Assembly (NCBI GenBank): GCA_016207805.1
Contig: JACQZO010000028.1
Span: 1 to 45,770 of the forward strand
DNA: 45,770 bases
Reading direction: 5' to 3'
Origin: Candidatus Abawacabacteria bacterium
Lineage (GTDB): Bacteria; Patescibacteriota; Gracilibacteria; RBG-16-42-10
Part shown: positions 6,617-14,394 of the stretch, piece after piece
Layout: each line of letters starts with the position of its first letter
Position numbering within the stretch: position 1 is the first letter of the stretch
Position numbers and translations under genes: made by a program
Notes under the pieces: generated by a model
What the model was told of the DNA's origin: nothing
What the model saw: the letters and a program-made list of their open reading frames with translations, nothing else
Database searches by the model: none

Positions 6617-7482
6617 CCTACTTCAATACCGAATAATTTGCGGAAAGTGGAACCTAGGATGAAGGTGATAATAGTGACGCCGATACTTAGTGCTGCCATT
6701 TGAATAAATTCATGCCAAAATTTGCGGTGAAAAATTACTGATGCGTAAAAAGAAATCAAGGTAACAATCAGGAAAATAAAGACAAACATCAGTGCTATAG
6801 CTGAATAAAGTGAGCTGAATAGCAAATATGGAGTAACTAAGATAAGCACCACGATAATATAAGCAATACCTGTGTAGAGTGCTGCTTTTTTAGGATCTTT
6901 TCCCACCTCATAGCGGGCTTGAATATATGCTGAAGCAGCCATAGAAAGGCTGGCTGCTATACCAGTGATTAGGCCTGTTAGTGCTACTACCAAATGATTG
7001 CCCAGAGCAAAAGAAAAACCCACTAATGCTCCAGTGAGTTCAATTAGACCATCGTTGAGTCCTAATACAATATTACTCATAAATTGAATTTTGTGCTCTT
7101 GTATTTGCTCAATTAGTTGAGCTTCATGGGACTTTTCATGGGCAAGAATCTTTTTTACTTCGTTCTGCATTTTGGGTGAAGCTTGAGCAATGAATTCTTC
7201 ATAGGCAACAATCATTCTCTTTTCTCTGGTTTCCAAAAATTTAGCAGTAAAGGTAAGGCCAAATATTTTTCTCAGTAAAATAAAACGCCAAATATCTAAT
7301 CTGCTGATTCTAAAAGTTTTTTTATCTGCTAGTTTTTGCCAGAAATGAAAATCCTCTAATTCTTGCCCAATTAACTTTTCCAGCACTCTTTTAAATTCCT
7401 GATTCTTTTCTCTTTTGGCTAATTCTTGATAAACAATATAATCACGATATTGATGATAAGCGAAATATGTTGCTGATTTCAT
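6613..7482 (-). CDS. ferritin-like/VIT1 fusion membrane protein (iron or manganese handling)
   Basis: A 289-residue fusion. Residues 1-125 form a rubrerythrin-like helical bundle with two ExxH motifs (ELEDFHFW and AHEKSHEAQ) and preceding glutamates, the set expected for a di-iron site. From about residue 135 a VIT1/CCC1 membrane domain follows, starting at the family signature GLNDGLIELTGALVG, with roughly five hydrophobic helices. The VIT family moves Fe2+ or Mn2+ across membranes, and fusions of this layout (MbfA type) act in iron export under oxidative stress in other bacteria. Direction and metal are inference here. Confidence 0.85.
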   Translation of the reverse strand: MKSATYFAYHQYRDYIVYQELAKREKNQEFKRVLEKLIGQELEDFHFWQKLADKKTFRISRLDIWRFILLRKIFGLTFTAKFLETREKRMIVAYEEFIAQASPKMQNEVKKILAHEKSHEAQLIEQIQEHKIQFMSNIVLGLNDGLIELTGALVGFSFALGNHLVVALTGLITGIAASLSMAASAYIQARYEVGKDPKKAALYTGIAYIIVVLILVTPYLLFSSLYSAIALMFVFIFLIVTLISFYASVIFHRKFWHEFIQMAALSIGVTIITFILGSTFRKLFGIEVG

Positions 7483-7510
7483 GGTGAAGCAGAGTTACCA
7501 GTTAATAATG

Positions 7511-7963
7511 CTATTTTTTTATTTGCTTGTGGGCATTTTCGTATTGGGCTATGAAGCTTTTCACCGAAGTGCGTCCGATTACTTTTCCTATAAGTTCTAC
7601 TGGTAAATCCTCCAGCTTTTTAAAACGGATACATGATTTGCCCATATCCAGCTTTTTGCCACTAGCCTGGTATTCTTTTACAAACCAGTCTTTTGTCGAC
7701 TCATCACCATAGACACACATCAAATACACCGCCATGTGATTCTTTTGAGAAGCGAGAGAAGCGATAGCCAATGGTTGATTATTGTATGTCTTAGGAAAAA
7801 TAGAAAAAGGTACAATATAAGAAATCATACCGTATTGCATTACTTCTTCATATCCTTCAGAAAGGTTCTTGAGAATAATATCTCTGATCGTGCTGAGTGC
7901 TTTTCTTCGTTCAGGTTCCAGTCCATTGAGATACTCTTCGACAGTTTTTGCAGTACTTTGCAT
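7511..7963 (-). CDS. DUF1801/YdhG-like domain protein
   Basis: A 150-residue soluble protein of the DUF1801 family. The opening (TVEEYLNGLEPERRKALSTIRDII), the EVMQYGMISY segment and the late KSCIRFKKLEDLP segment are characteristic. The fold is small and no enzyme activity is established for this group. It lies upstream of the ferritin-VIT gene on the same strand with a 28-nt gap, so co-transcription is possible. No catalytic residues can be assigned. Confidence 0.8.
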   Translation of the reverse strand: MQSTAKTVEEYLNGLEPERRKALSTIRDIILKNLSEGYEEVMQYGMISYIVPFSIFPKTYNNQPLAIASLASQKNHMAVYLMCVYGDESTKDWFVKEYQASGKKLDMGKSCIRFKKLEDLPVELIGKVIGRTSVKSFIAQYENAHKQIKK

Positions 7964-8068
7964 AGCGTGAAATTTAACACTATCACTATAGCATGAGTTA
8001 TCGTGTTGTCTGGGGAAAGGGGCCGCTGGAGTTGATCACGCTTCTCCAGTACAGTGGCTAAGACATTT

Positions 8069-8506
8069 ATGCCACAATTGATGAATTGGCTATATTTCGC
8101 ACTTCTTGCTTCAGCTAGTTTTGGTTTCTACAATTTTTTTAGCAAATTAGCTACTGATAAATTTAGTGCTAGTATTACGCTGATGTTTGTCGCTGGTACG
8201 GCTTTTATTGTAGCTGCTATTACCACATTCAGTTTGAAAACAAGTGGATTACCGCTGCAATTTTCTTTTAAACATATCCATTTACCAATACTAGCTGGTT
8301 TTGCTACTGGTATCGCTGAAATATTGTATTTTATGGCATTCGCAAAGGGCGCTCCATTATCCATTGGTGCACCCTTTGTGATTGGTACTACTATTATTAT
8401 TGCCTCAATACTGGGAATGATTTTTTTGCGGGAGCCACTTTCTTTGCTAAAATCAGTTGGTTTTCTGCTTACTCTTAGTGGTTTGATCCTTTTAGCTAAA
8501 AGCTGA
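8069..8506 (+). CDS. half-size EamA/DMT family membrane protein
   Basis: A 145-residue protein with about five hydrophobic helices and one EamA repeat, ending in the typical IFLREPLSLLKSVGFLLTLSGLILL. Full-length EamA transporters have two repeats, so this one would have to work as a dimer, like small multidrug-resistance proteins. Substrate unknown. The frame allows GTG at 8054 or ATG at 8069 or 8081; I chose 8069 without strong evidence. An inverted repeat (CTGGAG/CTCCAG) lies upstream. The next gene starts 3 nt after the stop, suggesting one transcript with the Nudix gene. Confidence 0.8.
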   Translation: MPQLMNWLYFALLASASFGFYNFFSKLATDKFSASITLMFVAGTAFIVAAITTFSLKTSGLPLQFSFKHIHLPILAGFATGIAEILYFMAFAKGAPLSIGAPFVIGTTIIIASILGMIFLREPLSLLKSVGFLLTLSGLILLAKS

Positions 8507-8509
8507 GCT

Positions 8510-8956
8510 ATGGATATGCTTAAAGTGCCAGAAATAAAAGTCGGTGTTTTGGTTTACAATGACCAAGGCGAAATCCTGCTGGTTACTTCTCATAAATGGC
8601 AAGATAAATGGATGGTTCCTGGTGGTGGGGTAGAATGGGGAGAAAGTTTAGAAGAAACTGTTCGCCGCGAAATAAAAGAGGAGACGACTCTGGATATTAC
8701 CGACATACATTTGTTGGGAGTGCAAGAAAGTGTTTTGTCACCAGAGTTTTTTAAGCCTGCCCATATCATATTCTTGGACTATTGTGCGAAGCTTGTTGGT
8801 GGTAACCTTCAGCTTAACCAAGAGTTGCAGCAATATCAGTGGATTATGCCGGAAGCTGCTTATGCACTAGATTTAAAACCATCGATCAGATTATTTATTA
8901 AAAATTTTCAGAGATTCATAGCCCACAATTGTGGCCAAGATTTGTTCTCCATGTAA
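8510..8956 (+). CDS. Nudix hydrolase
   Basis: A 148-residue Nudix protein. The Nudix box is complete ([21 protein letters not shown]), supplying the metal-binding glutamates. The rest is the usual small alpha/beta fold with WMVPGG before the box. Such enzymes cleave nucleoside diphosphates linked to another group, often clearing damaged or signalling nucleotides. The substrate cannot be inferred. It starts 3 nt after the EamA gene, and msrA starts 10 nt downstream of its stop, so the three genes probably form one unit. Confidence 0.88.
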   Translation: MDMLKVPEIKVGVLVYNDQGEILLVTSHKWQDKWMVPGGGVEWGESLEETVRREIKEETTLDITDIHLLGVQESVLSPEFFKPAHIIFLDYCAKLVGGNLQLNQELQQYQWIMPEAAYALDLKPSIRLFIKNFQRFIAHNCGQDLFSM

Positions 8957-8966
8957 GCTATTTACT

Positions 8967-9449
8967 ATGAATAAAAATTATCAATTTGCTACCTTTGGTG
9001 CTGGTTGTTTCTGGGGAGTGGAAGAAACTTTTCGTAAAGTTCCAGGGGTGGTGGAAACTACTGTGGGGTATGAAGGAGGAGTGACAGAAAGTCCTACATA
9101 CGACGATGTCTGTGCTAAAAATACCGGTCATGCTGAAGTGGTACAGGTAATTTATGATCCTCAACAGATATCCTATGAGGCATTGTTGGATGTGTTTTGG
9201 CAAAATCATAATCCTACAACCTACAATCGTCAGGGGCCTGATGTGGGCAGTCAATATCGCTCAGTAATTTTCTATCATACGCCAGAACAAAAGTTAGCTG
9301 CTGAAATCTCTAAAGATGTACTTGATAAGTCAGGTAAATTCAATCGTGCAGTGGTGACACAAATTGTTCCTGCGCAACCTTTTTATCGTGCAGAAGAATA
9401 CCATCAGAGGTATTTAAGCAAGCTCGGAAGAGATAGTTGCCGTATTTAA
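8967..9449 (+). CDS. msrA: peptide methionine sulfoxide reductase MsrA
   Basis: A 160-residue MsrA. Catalytic Cys14 lies in the family motif [12 protein letters not shown]. Other conserved segments are [39 protein letters not shown] and AEEYHQRYL. It reduces the S-epimer of methionine sulfoxide in proteins, with thioredoxin as usual reductant. The frame extends upstream to 8931 inside the Nudix gene, but ATG 8967 gives the normal family start. No MsrB is nearby. A heptamer repeat follows the stop codon. Confidence 0.96.
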   Translation: MNKNYQFATFGAGCFWGVEETFRKVPGVVETTVGYEGGVTESPTYDDVCAKNTGHAEVVQVIYDPQQISYEALLDVFWQNHNPTTYNRQGPDVGSQYRSVIFYHTPEQKLAAEISKDVLDKSGKFNRAVVTQIVPAQPFYRAEEYHQRYLSKLGRDSCRI

Positions 9450-9485
9450 GAATCCAGAAGCTAGATTTTTTCTCACTTACCGAGT

Positions 9486-9617
9486 GAAGTCAGAAGGCAG
9501 GAGGCAGAAGTAAACTTGGCAATATGAAGTCTAGTGTTATTCACTCATATCTTTGTTGGTTCAAGCGATTTTCTCTTACTTCTGAATTCTGCCTTCTGAC
9601 TCCTAACTTCAAATGCC
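9486..9617. repeat. heptamer inverted-repeat element, copy 2 (62-nt core)
   Basis: Four 7-nt units (9486-9513: GAAGTCA, GAAGGCA, GGAGGCA, GAAGTAA) and at least five units on the other side (9576-9610: TTACTTC, TGAATTC, TGCCTTC, TGACTCC, TAACTTC) flank a 62-nt core, 9514-9575. The core has the same length as the one after dnaA and about 87 percent identity by hand. Unlike copy 1, it lies between two genes on the same strand, so it is not only a convergent terminator. Confidence 0.8.
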
Positions 9618-9691
9618 TTCTGCCTTCATATCCACAATTTGTATAGGGTCGACCCATTCGATACACTCAGGGCAAGCAAGTTTACTACAAG

Positions 9692-9712
9692 ATCCGTAAT
9701 CTGCAATTTCTT
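9692..9712 (+). repeat. three phased heptamers ending at a start codon
   Basis: ATCCGTA, ATCTGCA and ATTTCTT run in 7-nt phase and stop exactly at the ATG of the CYTH gene at 9713. A perfect 10-nt palindrome, GGGTCGACCC, sits upstream at 9646-9655. The same style of phased leader precedes the gene at 24058 and the tRNA-Ser at 42404. The units are weakly conserved, so this could be an eroded repeat. Confidence 0.4.
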
Positions 9713-10228
9713 ATGTCTCATCTCAATGTAGAAATCAAGGCTCGTTGCAAAGATCAAAATAAAATCCGTGAGTTACTAAAAAGTAAAGATGCCGATTTTA
9801 AGGGAGTTGACCATCAAATTGATACATATTTTAAGGTGCCCAATGGCCGTTTAAAGTTGCGAGAAGGTAATATCGAAAACGCTTTGATTTTTTATAGTAG
9901 AGAAAATAAACAGGGTCCCAAAGAATCTCATGTGAGCATGTGTGCGATGCCGCCAGAAGCAAATTTAAAAGAGGTTTTGGCGCAAGCTCTCGATATCCTA
10001 GTAGTGGTTGATAAAGAAAGAGAAATATATTTTATTGAAAATGTTAAATTCCACTTAGACCTAGTACAAGGATTAGGCACCTTTGTTGAGATTGAAGCAA
10101 TTGATATGATCGGAAATAATGATAAAGATAAGTTATTGCAACAATGTAATTTCTATTTAGAGTTGTTTGGTATTGCCAATGATGATTTGTTGTCACAATC
10201 TTATAGCGATTTACTTAGAGCCAAATAA
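9713..10228 (+). CDS. CYTH domain protein, class IV adenylate cyclase (CyaB)-like
   Basis: A 171-residue CYTH-fold protein of the CyaB type. It opens with LNVEIKARCKD (the ExExK-like signature, here VEIKAR) and continues with a DTYFKVPNGRLKLREG strand typical of CyaB-like proteins, then EIEAID. Members of this branch include class IV adenylate cyclases and triphosphatases, and most are uncharacterised. It differs clearly from the ThTPase-like CYTH at 5470. It heads a likely operon with the queuosine-salvage gene, which starts 14 nt after its stop. Confidence 0.85.
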   Translation: MSHLNVEIKARCKDQNKIRELLKSKDADFKGVDHQIDTYFKVPNGRLKLREGNIENALIFYSRENKQGPKESHVSMCAMPPEANLKEVLAQALDILVVVDKEREIYFIENVKFHLDLVQGLGTFVEIEAIDMIGNNDKDKLLQQCNFYLELFGIANDDLLSQSYSDLLRAK

Positions 10229-10242
10229 CTAACAGGCCAATA

Positions 10243-11199
10243 ATGATAAATATCTTGAGTGCCGTTGAGTCGGTAGTAAATAGTGCCAAAGAGGTAAAGA
10301 TTAACTACCTGGCTTTGAGTGGTGTGGCTAATTCTTTTCAAATGGCTGAGGCAAAATCTTGGCTACATGACGCTCCTTTTGATTTTTCTGTCTTGAGTGA
10401 AGAGGAAATGGTTAATTTCTTATTTCTTTTCTATGCCCTGATTTTTTGTTTTTGGGGAGAACCGAAGTGGGCTGTTACTTATCAAGAAAAAAGTTTCGAT
10501 GGATCATTTGGTTTGTTGATAGCATTGCGTAGGGCAAAAGAAGAGGGAGTGCCTGTGTTTGATTGGAATTATTGGGCCACAATATCTCAGCATCACCTTG
10601 CTACTATATTGCGAGGCAATGTAGAGATCCCTCTTTTTTCAGCACGCCTGGACATTATGCATGAGGTTGGTAAGGGGATTGAAGATAATTGGCAAGGTAA
10701 TATCGCTAATCTTATTCAAGCTGCACAACATGATGCTCAAGAACTTTTATTACTAATAAGCAATAATTTCCCTTCCTTTCGTGACGTAGCTCAATACCAA
10801 GGAAGAATAGTGCCTTTTTATAAAAGAGCGCAGCTTTTCATTGTCGATATCTACCAATTTCTAGAAAATAAAGGACTTGGTAACTTTTCTAATATTAAGA
10901 CCATTACTGCTTTGGCAGATTATAAGTTACCGCAGACCTTACGCCATCTTGGGATTCTCCAATACACTCCTAAGCTAGCATCTATTGTTGATAGCAAGAA
11001 TAGTTTGCCACATGGTGCTGAAGCTGAAGTTGAAATCCGGGCTGCCACCGTTTGGGCTGTGGAATTGTTAAGGAGAGAACTAGCACCGAAGTTTCCTACT
11101 ATTACTGCTACTGTGATTAATGACTATTTATGGCTTATGAGTCAGAGCTTGGCTAATACTGTCAAGCCGTATCATCGTACTTTAAATATTTACTATTAA
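10243..11199 (+). CDS. queuosine salvage hydrolase (Qng1/DUF2419 family)
   Basis: A 318-residue protein matching the DUF2419 queuosine-salvage family along its length. Recognisable segments are CFWGEPKWAV, a FDGSFGLLIALRRAKEEGVP stretch, the Asp/Glu-rich region near NFPSFRDVAQYQGR, VPFYKRAQLFIVD, LADYKLPQTLRHLG and HGAEAEVEIRAATVW. Family members hydrolyse queuosine 5'-phosphate to free queuine, feeding queuine back into tRNA modification. The family is best known from eukaryotes, with fewer bacterial members. A tRNA-guanine transglycosylase would be needed to use the product; none is in this window. It lies between a CYTH gene and a DUF3052 gene, all on one strand with short gaps. Confidence 0.88.
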   Translation: MINILSAVESVVNSAKEVKINYLALSGVANSFQMAEAKSWLHDAPFDFSVLSEEEMVNFLFLFYALIFCFWGEPKWAVTYQEKSFDGSFGLLIALRRAKEEGVPVFDWNYWATISQHHLATILRGNVEIPLFSARLDIMHEVGKGIEDNWQGNIANLIQAAQHDAQELLLLISNNFPSFRDVAQYQGRIVPFYKRAQLFIVDIYQFLENKGLGNFSNIKTITALADYKLPQTLRHLGILQYTPKLASIVDSKNSLPHGAEAEVEIRAATVWAVELLRRELAPKFPTITATVINDYLWLMSQSLANTVKPYHRTLNIYY

Positions 11200-11214
11200 G
11201 CTTTATCCACTCTT

Positions 11215-11616
11215 ATGGCTGGTTATTCAGCTAAGCCATTATGGCAAAAGTTAGGTATGAAAGAGGAGGCTACTCATGTGATAATAAATATGCCCAAGGA
11301 TTACCCTGCCCTGCTCAAAGCGGGTGAATATAAAATAGCACTGTGTGCCAATGTTTTTCCTAATGCCCATTTTATCCAATTGTTTACTAGTTCCAGAATG
11401 GAATTAGAGCAGATCTTCCCTGAGCTAATATCGGCTTTAGCAAGTAGAGGTATGATTTGGATTTCTTGGCCTAAAAAATCGGCCAAGGTAGTAACTGACT
11501 TAGATGAAAATATTATCCGTGAAATTGGCTTAGCTTTAGGTATTGTGGATGTGAAGGTCTGTGCGATAGATGAAGTCTGGTCCGGTCTGAAGTTTCTGCG
11601 TAGAAAAAATAAGTGA
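11215..11616 (+). CDS. DUF3052 family protein
   Basis: A 133-residue protein matching the DUF3052 pattern. It opens with MAGYSAKPLWQKLGM, has a hydrophobic strand before HFIQLFTSSRMELE, then MIWISWPKKSAKVVTDLDE and ends with GIVDVKVCAIDEVWSGLKF. The fold resembles a methyltransferase-like Rossmann half without a clear SAM-binding loop; function is not established. It starts 15 nt after the queuosine-salvage gene and is probably co-transcribed. Confidence 0.85.
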   Translation: MAGYSAKPLWQKLGMKEEATHVIINMPKDYPALLKAGEYKIALCANVFPNAHFIQLFTSSRMELEQIFPELISALASRGMIWISWPKKSAKVVTDLDENIIREIGLALGIVDVKVCAIDEVWSGLKFLRRKNK

Positions 11617-11677
11617 GTAGAATATTAAAATTTATTTTGATATTAATACACTGAGTTTTTCCATTTTTATATTCTGC

Positions 11678-11683
11678 TACAAT
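11678..11683 (+). promoter_or_regulatory. possible -10 element (TACAAT) of the ImmA/IrrE gene
   Basis: TACAAT lies 19 nt before the ATG at 11703. Transcription starting about 7 nt after it would leave a leader of roughly a dozen bases. No convincing -35 hexamer is visible at 16-18 nt spacing, so support is weak. Confidence 0.3.
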
Positions 11684-11702
11684 CAATCTGCTTACTATTT
11701 CT

Positions 11703-12230
11703 ATGGAAAAAAGTTTTGTCGTTCAAAAAGCGGAAGAAATTCAAAGGCTATTTAACCCTAGTTTTTTTTCGCCTTTTCCTTACCAAAATATCCTGGACAA
11801 ATTTAGCGATTTGAAAATCTTCTTAATCGATTTAGATCAAGGGGTTTCAGGGGTTATTCGTTATGAAGAAAACTTGAAAGAGTTTCATATCTTTGTGGAT
11901 CAAAAGAAATCTGAAACACGGCAACACTTTACCATTGCTCATGAACTGGGACATTATTTTTTACATCAGGATATTATCAAAAAAGAAAATCTCATAGTCG
12001 ATGGTGATAATATTTTTGACACTGGCGGAATGCTTTTTCGTCTAGATGGAGTGCCAGGGACTCAATTTGAAATGGAGGCCAATGAATTTGCGGCTACCTT
12101 AATTATGCCTGAATCGTTAGTCCGTGAAGCATGGGAAAAGTTAAAGAGTGTTGACGACTGTGCTAGCATCTTTCATGTTTCCCCTTTGGCTATGAGTATT
12201 CGCCTAGAAAAACTAGCTTTACTTTCATGA
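11703..12230 (+). CDS. ImmA/IrrE family metallopeptidase
   Basis: A 175-residue zinc peptidase. HELGH at residues 80-84 supplies the two His ligands and catalytic Glu, and the downstream EMEANEFAATLIMP is the family's third-ligand helix. Members usually cleave a repressor (ImmR, DdrO) or act in toxin-antitoxin and defence pairs. Here there is no helix-turn-helix domain in the protein and no regulator gene next to it. Instead a two-helix membrane protein starts 1 nt after the stop codon. Probable partner and target are therefore unknown. Confidence 0.9.
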   Translation: MEKSFVVQKAEEIQRLFNPSFFSPFPYQNILDKFSDLKIFLIDLDQGVSGVIRYEENLKEFHIFVDQKKSETRQHFTIAHELGHYFLHQDIIKKENLIVDGDNIFDTGGMLFRLDGVPGTQFEMEANEFAATLIMPESLVREAWEKLKSVDDCASIFHVSPLAMSIRLEKLALLS

Positions 12231-12231
12231 T

Positions 12232-12681
12232 ATGGCTTATTCGAAGCAACTTCCTTCTTCGCCACAGTATCAGAGGCAAAAAGCACAAGTAGAAAAAACT
12301 TTAGCAAAACAGAAGAGTTATGTTCAGGAATACAGGTTTCCTCGTACTCCTGTCCAACCCACTATTCCCGAGCAAACTGATGCTCGTTACCAAGAATTAC
12401 AAAATCGTGCATTAGAACAAGATATTTTGCTCAAAAAAGCAGCCTTCAATCGGTTATTCTTATTTTTAGCAATTGAAACAGTTGCCGTATTTGTACTCAG
12501 TCTATTGCAGGCCTGGCATACTAGTGGCTTCGCTTTAGAAGAATGGAGTTTCCGACTATTACTAGCTTGCACTATTGTTCAAATTACTATCATGTTGTCA
12601 GTAGCGATAAAACATTTGTTTCCAGACAAACTTGATAATGAAGGCGTGATTAAGGATTTACTAAAAAGAATCCTAAAGTAG
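12232..12681 (+). CDS. unknown two-helix membrane protein paired with ImmA/IrrE peptidase
   Basis: I do not recognise this 149-residue protein. Residues 1-70 are polar and Gln/Lys-rich, likely cytoplasmic and partly helical (QYQRQKAQVEKTLAKQKSY). Two hydrophobic segments follow near residues 77-95 and 104-124, and then a short C-terminal tail (NEGVIKDLLKRILK). The start codon lies 1 nt after the peptidase stop, so translation is probably coupled. A membrane effector or substrate of the peptidase is possible, but this is inference from adjacency only. Confidence 0.7.
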   Translation: MAYSKQLPSSPQYQRQKAQVEKTLAKQKSYVQEYRFPRTPVQPTIPEQTDARYQELQNRALEQDILLKKAAFNRLFLFLAIETVAVFVLSLLQAWHTSGFALEEWSFRLLLACTIVQITIMLSVAIKHLFPDKLDNEGVIKDLLKRILK

Positions 12682-12727
12682 TCAATAACATCACAAGCAG
12701 AACAATCAAAACAATGACTTTTTGCAT
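12650..12727 (-). CDS. possible 25-residue hydrophobic peptide, antisense to the gene end
   Basis: The minus strand has an ATG at 12727 and a 25-codon frame (MQKVIVLIVLLVMLLTTLG then FFLVNP) ending in TAA. It is a single hydrophobic helix with one Lys near its start, the shape of small membrane toxins. It overlaps the last 32 nt of the two-helix gene on the other strand. Such frames arise by chance in AT-rich DNA, and no ribosome binding site supports it. An inverted repeat (TAAGGCG/CGCCTTA) lies upstream of its start. Confidence 0.25.
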   Translation of the reverse strand: MQKVIVLIVLLVMLLTTLGFFLVNP

Positions 12728-12776
12728 AGTAAGTGAGAATAAGGCGCTAGCAAGATTTCACCAACGCCTTAACTCT

Positions 12777-14204
12777 TTACTGTAAATTAATGATTCTTTC
12801 AATCCCTACTTTTTCAATAAAATAACGATCATGAGAGACAACGAGCATGGCAATAGTATTCTCGACAATAAATTTCTCTATTGCTTCTCGACTAAAAGTG
12901 TCCAAGTGATTAGTTGGTTCATCAAGCAATAATAAATGAGGTTTATTGGTAATAATGATTGCCAATTCTAATCTGCGTATTTCACCAAAACTAAGGCTTC
13001 CCAATTTGCTGCTCATATACTCACTAGGAAAAAGGTATTTAGCCAAGATAGCTCGAGCTTCACTTTCTGTGGTGTAAGTATGTTGGAGAAATATTTCCAG
13101 CAAAGGGATATCAGTTGGTAAGCGAGAAAACTGTCGTAGGTAACCAATCTTGATGGTGTCTTTCATGACTATTGTGCCGGCGAAGTTCTTGTCTTCACCA
13201 GCTATAATATTAAGCAAAGTCGTTTTCCCAGCACCATTTGGTCCAGTTATTAATACTTTTTCCTGATGGTGAATTGAGAAAGTAAGATTTTGCAATATCT
13301 GCTTTTCAGGGAATGTTTTACCAGTGATGATAGCTTTCATTACTAGCCCTTTGTCTGTCTTTCTTGCTAGCTGAGGAGATATCTGTGGATCAGGTTGTGG
13401 CTTTGTAACAAGATTCTTACGCAGATTTTCTAATGCCTGTTTTTGAGAAAGTACCAAGTCACTGTAGCGATACTTGGGGTGAAACTCATTTGCCTTTAGC
13501 CACTTTTCTAGCAAAACAATCTCTTTATACTGCGCCTCATGCTGCTGTAGTTGATGCTCTCTTCTTCGTATCCTTTGAGCGATAAAGTCTTCATAACTGC
13601 CTGTGTGAACATATAAGCTATGTTCTTCATGATCCAACTCCCAAATATATCCACTGACACGATTAATTAATGTCCTATCATGAGAAATGAATATAACCGT
13701 TCCAGTAAAGTTCTTAATAAAACTTTCTAGCCAAATAGTGCCGGCTAAATCTAAGTTATTACTTGGTTCATCAAAAAGCAGAACAGTCGGAGATTGTAGT
13801 AGTAAAGCGGCCAAAGCTACTTTTACTTTCTCGCCACCACTAAGGAGTGCTAAGTCCTTGAGTAAGAAGTTGTCTGGTAGATCTAGCTTTTGTAACGCTA
13901 TATCTATTTGATATTGCAACCAGGATTCAGTCAAAAAACTTTCTAAGTACTCTCCTACCAATTGATAATTGCTCGGAAAAGTAATTTCCTGAGGTAAATA
14001 GCCAATTATTTCATTAGCTTTGGTTACCCTTCCCTGGTCAGGGACAAATTCTCCTGTCAATAACTTTAATAAAGATGATTTTCCCGAACCATTTTTCCCA
14101 ACGATAGCAATTTTCTTTCCACTGCTACCATCAATAGAGAGATTAACATTATCTAATAAAAGTATGCTGCCATTATACAGCGAAATATTTTGTAAATTTA
14201 ACAT
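12777..14204 (-). CDS. ABC-F family ATPase
   Basis: A 475-residue protein with two ABC ATPase domains and no membrane segment, the ABC-F layout. Domain 1 has Walker A VGKNGSGKSS, signature LSGGEKVKVA and LLFDEPSNNLD; domain 2 has ITGPNGAGKTT, LSFGEIRRLE and LLLDEPTNHLD. A charged linker (about residues 205-280) separates them. ABC-F proteins bind the ribosomal E site; some give antibiotic resistance, others relieve stalled translation. It is shorter than housekeeping EttA or Uup and has few linker positives, so the subfamily is uncertain. Its 298-nt leader contains a small ORF and a terminator-like hairpin ending right at the ATG. Confidence 0.9.
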   Translation of the reverse strand: MLNLQNISLYNGSILLLDNVNLSIDGSSGKKIAIVGKNGSGKSSLLKLLTGEFVPDQGRVTKANEIIGYLPQEITFPSNYQLVGEYLESFLTESWLQYQIDIALQKLDLPDNFLLKDLALLSGGEKVKVALAALLLQSPTVLLFDEPSNNLDLAGTIWLESFIKNFTGTVIFISHDRTLINRVSGYIWELDHEEHSLYVHTGSYEDFIAQRIRRREHQLQQHEAQYKEIVLLEKWLKANEFHPKYRYSDLVLSQKQALENLRKNLVTKPQPDPQISPQLARKTDKGLVMKAIITGKTFPEKQILQNLTFSIHHQEKVLITGPNGAGKTTLLNIIAGEDKNFAGTIVMKDTIKIGYLRQFSRLPTDIPLLEIFLQHTYTTESEARAILAKYLFPSEYMSSKLGSLSFGEIRRLELAIIITNKPHLLLLDEPTNHLDTFSREAIEKFIVENTIAMLVVSHDRYFIEKVGIERIINLQ

Positions 14205-14269
14205 AAAAAAAACATTACAATAGTAAGAAGCTCTTGGCTGTGTCAGCAGCTAGCTTTACTAGTAATGTT
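14205..14269 (-). terminator. terminator-like hairpin abutting the ABC-F start codon (candidate attenuator)
   Basis: On the minus strand, AACATTACTAGTAA (14269-14256) pairs with 14226-14211, a 14-bp stem with one 2-nt bulge, and is followed by T8 running straight into the ATG at 14204. The 29-nt loop contains GCTGCTGACACAG, complementary over about 12 bp to the end of the upstream ORF at 14289-14300. As an ordinary terminator of the upstream gene it would leave no room for an ABC-F leader, so an attenuator is the more natural reading. Confidence 0.65.
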
Positions 14270-14289
14270 CTTTACAGAAAACTTTTTTG

Positions 14290-14394
14290 CTACTGCACAG
14301 TCACCAACACAAGACCATGATTGGTCCGGAGGATAAGACTGACTTTGAGAGCAAAAAGCTCCATAATGTGTAATAGCTGAGTTCCTAAACTCAT
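14290..14394 (-). CDS. candidate 34-residue leader peptide of the ABC-F gene
   Basis: The minus strand carries ATG at 14394 and a 34-codon frame, rich in Leu and Val, ending TNHGLVLVTVQ then TAG. The stop codon falls inside the segment (14289-14300) that can pair with the terminator loop. A ribosome stalled at the end of this frame would mask that segment and alter folding, the logic of known ABC-F attenuators. No similarity to a named leader peptide was recognised and no Shine-Dalgarno is visible, so coding status rests on position alone. Confidence 0.4.
   Translation of the reverse strand: MSLGTQLLHIMELFALKVSLILRTNHGLVLVTVQ

Noticed and set aside
7970-8060. Terminator at the inverted repeat CTGGAG/CTCCAG before the EamA gene
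   Set aside because: No T tract follows the repeat and no gene ends upstream on that strand.
12740-12776. Terminator formed by AAGGCG/CGCCTT between convergent genes
   Set aside because: The stem is only 6-7 bp with an 18-nt loop and no T tract; too weak to list with confidence.
12777-14204. Membrane ABC transporter
   Set aside because: Two ATPase domains in one chain and no membrane segments; this is an ABC-F layout.
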